64,000 nucleotides of DNA, taken from the NCBI RefSeq assembly GCF_000192435.1, contig NZ_AEUD01000020.1:1-64000 (forward strand), written 5' to 3'. The notes under the pieces are model-generated. The model was given only the letters and a program-made list of their open reading frames with translations. It did no database searches and had not been told where the DNA came from. The DNA is from Gordonia neofelifaecis NRRL B-59395. GTDB lineage: Bacteria > Actinomycetota > Actinomycetes > Mycobacteriales > Mycobacteriaceae. Shown one piece after another: positions 60,152 to 64,000 of this stretch (within the stretch, counting starts at the first letter, position 1; the number at the start of each line of letters is the position of its first letter). A program made the translations under genes and the position numbers.

Positions 60152-61222
60152 TCATGCCCGGCGCCGGATCACGCTGCGCGCCGCGCCGTTCACGATGAAC
60201 GTCAGGACGAACAGCACCAGACCGGCGGAGATGTACGCCCCGGTCTTGATCGGCGAATCGAACTCGGCGGCATTGTTGGCGATCACCGTCGCCAGCGTCT
60301 GACCGCTCTCCATCAGGTTGAAGTTGATCGGCCCGGCCGTCGAGATGATCAGCAGCAGCGCCATCGTCTCGCCGAGGGCGCGGCCCAGTCCGAGCATGGC
60401 CCCGCTGATGTAGCCCGACAGACCGAACGGCAGCACCGCGTACCGGACCACCTCCCATTGGGTGGCGCCGAGCGCGAGCGCGGCCTCCCGCTGGCTTCGC
60501 GGCGTCTGGGTGAAGACCTCACGGGTCACCGCGGTGATGACCGGCAGGATCATCACGGCGAGAACGATGCCCGCCGTCAGCAGGGTGCCGCCGGTGGACA
60601 TGTTGGCGACGTTCTCCGGTTCTTGGAAGAACGGCAGGAAGCCCAGGTTGTCGACGAGCCACTGATTCGGTCCGACCATCGCCGGACCGAGGACCAGGAT
60701 GCCCCACAGGCCGTACACGATCGACGGCACCGCGGCCAGCAGATCGACGACGTAGGCGATGGGGCCGGCGAGGCGCTTCGGGGCGTACTCGGTGACGAAC
60801 AGCGCGACCCCGAGCGCCACCGGCATGGCGATCACCAGTGCGATCACGGACACCAGGATCGTCGCGTACAGCTGGGCGGGGATGCCGAACTCGATCTGGC
60901 TTCCCGACACCACCCACGGCCCGGTGTAGGTGAAGAAGTTCGCAGTGTTCTTCGCGAGCGCAGGGACCGCTTGGATCAGCAGGAACAGTGCGATGAGACC
61001 GATGACGATCGAGACGAGCAGGCCCGATCCGGTGGCGAGCGACGACATCACGCGGTCGCCGAAACGGCCGACAGCCGAACCGGGGTTCACGCCCGATTCG
61101 GCTGTCGGCGGTCGCTCACCGGCCGCCCGGACCGACGGATGACCGTCGCCGGGCGTTTCGGACACGGCCGAGTCCCCATCGCGGTCAGCGCGGGAGGTCA
61201 CGGGAGTGTCCGAACGTGTCAC
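60152..61222 (-). CDS. pstC: Phosphate ABC transporter permease PstC
   Basis: The 356-residue permease begins at a GTG that overlaps the pstS stop as GTGA. It has a disordered, charged N-terminus of about 55 residues before six helices, longer than in E. coli. The coupling motif is REAALALGATQWEVVRYAVLPFG near residue 256, and LLAAVPSIVYGLWG lines the pore. Confidence 0.94.
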   Translation of the reverse strand: MTRSDTPVTSRADRDGDSAVSETPGDGHPSVRAAGERPPTAESGVNPGSAVGRFGDRVMSSLATGSGLLVSIVIGLIALFLLIQAVPALAKNTANFFTYTGPWVVSGSQIEFGIPAQLYATILVSVIALVIAMPVALGVALFVTEYAPKRLAGPIAYVVDLLAAVPSIVYGLWGILVLGPAMVGPNQWLVDNLGFLPFFQEPENVANMSTGGTLLTAGIVLAVMILPVITAVTREVFTQTPRSQREAALALGATQWEVVRYAVLPFGLSGYISGAMLGLGRALGETMALLLIISTAGPINFNLMESGQTLATVIANNAAEFDSPIKTGAYISAGLVLFVLTFIVNGAARSVIRRRA

Positions 61223-62289
61223 AGCGCGTCGATCGTTCCGCGCAGCTTGGCCTGGAACGACTCGGGCAGCGGCACGTATCCGAGCTGATCGATGCCGTCC
61301 TGCCCCTTGTCGAGGATGGTGCTGAAGGCCGACTTCAGGTTCGCCGACACCGACGAGTCCGAGTAGCCGGTGGAGCACACGATCTCATACGTGGTCAGCA
61401 CCAGCGGGTAGGCGCCGGCCTCCTTGAGACCGTAAAGGGCCTTGGTGTCGACGACGAGGTCCTTGCTGGCCGGGTCGACGAACTTCGCCGACTCCAGGGC
61501 CCGCGCGGCGCTCTCCTTGGTGAGCGCGGTGGCGCCCGCACCGAAGTCGATGGCGGCGACGCTCAGCTGGTTCTCGGTGGCGAAGCCCCACTCGACGTAG
61601 CTGATGGAACCGGGGGTCTTCTTGACGGTGTCGCCGACGCCGGTCGACTTGGCCGCGCCGGAACCGCCGTGGCCCGCCCACTCCTTGCTGTGCTCGTACG
61701 GCCAGTCGGCCGGAGCCGCGGTGCCGAGGTAGCGGGTGAAGTTGTCGGTGGTGCCCGAGCTGTCGCTGCGGTGAACCGGGACGATGTCGGTCGACGGCAG
61801 CTTGGCGCCCGGGTTCAGCGCCGCGATCGCCGGGTCGTTCCACTTGGTGATCTTCGAATCGAAGATCTTCGCCAGGACCGGCGCGTCAAGGTTCAGCTTC
61901 TCCACGCCGGGGACGTTGAACGCGACCGCGACCGGGCCCGCGACCATCGGCAGGTGCCACGCCGGGTTTCCGCCGCAGCGGGTCTTGGCGTCGGCGGCTT
62001 CGGCGGGCTTGAGAGGCGAGTCGGAGCCCGCGAAGTCGACGTCGCCCGCGATGAACTTCTTGATGCCGTCGCCGGAGCCGGAGCCGGTGTAGTCGAGGTT
62101 CACACCGTTGTTGTCGGTCAGCACCTGCGAGAAGTGCTCCATCGCCTTCTGCTGGGCGGTGGATCCTTCACCGTTGACCGCGCCGGTCGACGAGTCGCTG
62201 CCACCGCACGCGGTGAGGACGAGGGAGGCCGCGGCAATACCGGCGGCAGCGGCGCCCGCAGTGCGGGCGAGCTTCGGGGACACGCTCAT
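61219..62289 (-). CDS. pstS: Phosphate-binding lipoprotein PstS
   Basis: The 356-residue protein has a lipoprotein signal (RTAGAAAAGIAAASLVLTACGG) with the anchoring cysteine near residue 27. A periplasmic-type phosphate-binding fold contains DYTGSGSGDGIKKFIAGDVDFAGSD and VHRSDSSGTTDNFTRYL, which form the phosphate cage. The ATG at 62289 follows AAAGG, and a TTG seven codons upstream is less likely. It is the first gene of pstSCAB and should be induced by phosphate limitation. Confidence 0.95.
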   Translation of the reverse strand: MSVSPKLARTAGAAAAGIAAASLVLTACGGSDSSTGAVNGEGSTAQQKAMEHFSQVLTDNNGVNLDYTGSGSGDGIKKFIAGDVDFAGSDSPLKPAEAADAKTRCGGNPAWHLPMVAGPVAVAFNVPGVEKLNLDAPVLAKIFDSKITKWNDPAIAALNPGAKLPSTDIVPVHRSDSSGTTDNFTRYLGTAAPADWPYEHSKEWAGHGGSGAAKSTGVGDTVKKTPGSISYVEWGFATENQLSVAAIDFGAGATALTKESAARALESAKFVDPASKDLVVDTKALYGLKEAGAYPLVLTTYEIVCSTGYSDSSVSANLKSAFSTILDKGQDGIDQLGYVPLPESFQAKLRGTIDAL

Positions 62290-62373
62290 GGGAGTCGGGT
62301 TGCCTTTCAATCTGTTCAGGTAACGAGGCGAAACTATCGACGCCCGGTTAGGACAGAGAGACCGGCGAGTTAC

Positions 62374-62408
62374 GGACTGGGTAACAGTCCGAGCGCGAAC
62401 ATGAACGG
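62374..62408. promoter_or_regulatory. pstS upstream region: hairpin and Pho-box-like repeat
   Basis: GGACTG/CAGTCC (62374-62379, 62385-62390) form a short inverted repeat that may end mshD transcription. GAACATGAACGG (62397-62408) contains GAAC twice at 6-base spacing. On the minus strand this reads as GTTC repeats, the style of actinobacterial phosphate-response sites. It lies about 110 bases upstream of pstS. Assignment is tentative. Confidence 0.3.
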
Positions 62409-62415
62409 TTGGTGG

Positions 62416-63351
62416 CTAAGAGACTCCGGCTCGGCGATACGCGATGTCAGCGGTGTAGCGAGTGAAGCCGAGACGCGAATACGTGTGCAGCGCAGCCGAA
62501 TTGTCGCCTTCGACGTACAACTCCACTTCATCCGGTCCGCGGCCGGACGGTCGTGGCGCGGCCATGTGGTGGAGCCCGGCCAGGGTCAGCAGGCCCCCGA
62601 GCCCGCGGCCCTGCGCGGCCGAGTCGACGCCGACGATGTAGACCTCGCCGAGCGGCGCGGAACCGTCGGCGGCCGGATGGATCTTGGTCCAGTGGAAGCC
62701 GAGCAGCGTGTCCGGTTCGGCGGCGTCGAAGGCGAGGAACACGCCCTCCGGATCGAACCAGTCGGCCCCGGTCCGGTCGGCGATGTCGGCCTGCGTCCAC
62801 CCGCCCTGCTCCGGATGCCAGGAGAAGGCGTCGTTGTTCACGCGGAGGATCTCGGCGTCGTCGGCGGGGCCCGCGTAGGTGCGCAGGACGATGTCGTCGC
62901 GCTGGGGAAGGTCGGGCAGGGGTTCGGCAACGGGCCGTCGGAGCTGAAGCAGTTCCCGTGCCCGTTCCAGTCCGAGTGCCGTCGCCACGGCGGCCGCGGC
63001 CGGCAGGTCGCCATGTGCCCACGCCTGCGGCGGCTCGGATCCGGTCACCGCCTCCGCAGCGGTCAGGGCCGCGTCGACGAGGGCACGCCCTTCACCGCGG
63101 CCGCGATGGTCGGGGTCGACGACGGCCTCGACCATCGCCGCACCGCCGTCGCGGGCGGCGATGACGTTGGCGTACCCGTGGGCGGTGAGGATGTGGCGGT
63201 CGGCGCCGGAGGCGATCGCGATCCGCGCCTGTTCGGCGAGCGGTGCGACACCGTCGACGCGTTCGGCGCGGTCGCAGAGGTCGTGCGCGAACGCGACCTC
63301 GGCGGCGGTCAGGGAGTCGGCGACGACGCGGTGCTCGATCTGCTCATTCAT
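62416..63351 (-). CDS. mshD: Mycothiol synthase
   Basis: MshD acetylates Cys-GlcN-Ins in the last step of mycothiol synthesis. The 311-residue protein has two GNAT domains. The second is the catalytic one, with [22 protein letters not shown] for acetyl-CoA and [21 protein letters not shown]. It overlaps glnR by 8 bases, as in M. tuberculosis Rv0819-Rv0818. Confidence 0.95.
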   Translation of the reverse strand: MNEQIEHRVVADSLTAAEVAFAHDLCDRAERVDGVAPLAEQARIAIASGADRHILTAHGYANVIAARDGGAAMVEAVVDPDHRGRGEGRALVDAALTAAEAVTGSEPPQAWAHGDLPAAAAVATALGLERARELLQLRRPVAEPLPDLPQRDDIVLRTYAGPADDAEILRVNNDAFSWHPEQGGWTQADIADRTGADWFDPEGVFLAFDAAEPDTLLGFHWTKIHPAADGSAPLGEVYIVGVDSAAQGRGLGGLLTLAGLHHMAAPRPSGRGPDEVELYVEGDNSAALHTYSRLGFTRYTADIAYRRAGVS

Positions 63352-64000
63352 CGTCCTCCAATGTATCGGCCGACGGGCCGCCGCCGTCGCGATCGCCGCG
63401 CCGGGCCGGCTTCACCGCCTTGTAGCCGACGTTGCGGACCGTGCCGATCAGCGACTCGTGGTCGCTGCCGAGCTTCGCGCGCAGTCGTCGCACATGGACG
63501 TCGACCGTCCGGGTGCCGCCGAAGTAGTCGTAGCCCCAGACCTCGTGAAGCAGCTGCGCCCGAGTGAAGACCCGCCCGGCGTTCTGCGCCAGGAACTTCA
63601 GCAGCTCGAACTCCTTGTAGGTGAGGTCGATCGGCTTGCCGCGCAGCCGGGCGGTGTACGTCGACTCGTCGATCACCAACTCCCCGAGCGTCACCTTGTC
63701 GGGCTGCTCGTCGACGGTGCCCGCGACGCGGGTCGACACCAGCCGCAGACGCGCGTCGAGTTCTGCAGGTCCGGTGCTCGGCAACAGGAAGTCGTCGATC
63801 CCCCAATCGGCGCTGACTGCCACCAGCCCGCCTTCGGCGACCACCGCCACGACCGGCGCCGTGCCGGTGTCGGACACCAGCCGGCACATGGTCCGCGCGC
63901 CCGCCAGGTCGGTGCGCGCATCCACCAGGATCACCTGCGGTTCCCCGAGCTGCACCAGGGCCGATGTCTCGGCAGGCAGCAGCGCGACATCATGCGACAG
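63344..64000 (-). CDS. glnR: Orphan OmpR-type response regulator GlnR (5' end beyond the window)
   Basis: GlnR is the main nitrogen regulator of actinobacteria. The visible 218 residues include most of an atypical receiver domain ([47 protein letters not shown]) and the winged-helix DNA-binding domain ([53 protein letters not shown]). I read the frame through to 64000, so roughly 20 N-terminal residues are missing. Context with mshD and pst supports the name. Confidence 0.93.
   Translation of the reverse strand: MSHDVALLPAETSALVQLGEPQVILVDARTDLAGARTMCRLVSDTGTAPVVAVVAEGGLVAVSADWGIDDFLLPSTGPAELDARLRLVSTRVAGTVDEQPDKVTLGELVIDESTYTARLRGKPIDLTYKEFELLKFLAQNAGRVFTRAQLLHEVWGYDYFGGTRTVDVHVRRLRAKLGSDHESLIGTVRNVGYKAVKPARRGDRDGGGPSADTLEDDE

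Noticed and set aside
62397-62408. A firm PhoP or RegX3 box
   Set aside because: Only two short GAAC repeats are present and it lies far from the pstS start, so it is listed as tentative only.

Overview
The window reads as high-GC chromosome from a mycolic-acid-bearing actinobacterium of the Mycobacteriales. A Gordonia-like genus is my guess, not shown by the sequence. The marker genes are a mycofactocin locus (mftR, A, B, C, D and mftE, F), mycothiol synthase mshD, Mce-associated membrane proteins, KstR-type operator boxes, a CYP136-like P450, two DesA acyl-ACP desaturases, a WS/DGAT acyltransferase, an LCP protein and an orphan GlnR regulator. The block desA1-dus-LCP-phoU ... pstB ... mshD-glnR at 49.3-64 kb matches the gene order of Mycobacterium tuberculosis Rv0824c-Rv0818, with other genes inserted. 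I saw no tRNA, rRNA, prophage, insertion sequence or CRISPR array.

Region 1 (1-21.5 kb) is the most interesting. The mycofactocin genes are split: mftF-mftE lie at the left edge and mftD-C-B-A with divergent mftR lie at 16.4-20.2 kb. Between them is about 14 kb of steroid-side-chain-like catabolism. A ten-gene minus-strand operon, mostly joined by 4-base overlaps, encodes a split ChsH2 (MaoC part and DUF35 part), a ChsH1-like MaoC protein, an Ltp2-like aldolase, a DegT-family protein with His where Lys should be, an SDR, a FadA5-like thiolase, a fused FadE34-like acyl-CoA dehydrogenase and an alpha/beta acyl-CoA dehydrogenase pair. Around it are a 2-methylacyl-CoA racemase, a mycofactocin-coupled SDR behind a KstR box, an IclR regulator, and kshB behind a second KstR box. 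The layout suggests that a mycofactocin-dependent alcohol or ketone step feeds CoA-ester side-chain degradation of a sterol or similar isoprenoid.

Region 2 (21.5-32.4 kb) holds an operon of four Mce-associated proteins, a ferredoxin-reductase-like flavoprotein and an AlkD-like protein. Every junction inside it is an ATGA stop/start overlap. The last junction has expanded into 34 copies of a 14-bp unit, each carrying one start codon overlapping the preceding stop. Next come a CYP136-like P450-TetR-SDR operon, menC, and an MpaB-type (DUF2236) oxygenase with a DUF4334 protein. The P450 and the DUF2236 gene share a near-identical operator.

Region 3 (32.4-45.4 kb) contains a PucR-type regulator divergent from an aldehyde dehydrogenase-GMC oxidoreductase pair, arginine deiminase with an APC antiporter, a lipoprotein, a hydrolase, an isolated 33-codon gene with its own terminator, a nitroreductase, WS/DGAT and a DesA paralogue.

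Region 4 (45.4-64 kb) contains a Ser/Thr kinase with a neighbour that duplicates its ectodomain, desA1, dus, an LCP cell-wall ligase, phoU, a 30-bp tandem array with dispersed repeats, a secreted CocE-type hydrolase with TetR, the pstSCAB phosphate transporter, mshD and 5'-truncated glnR.
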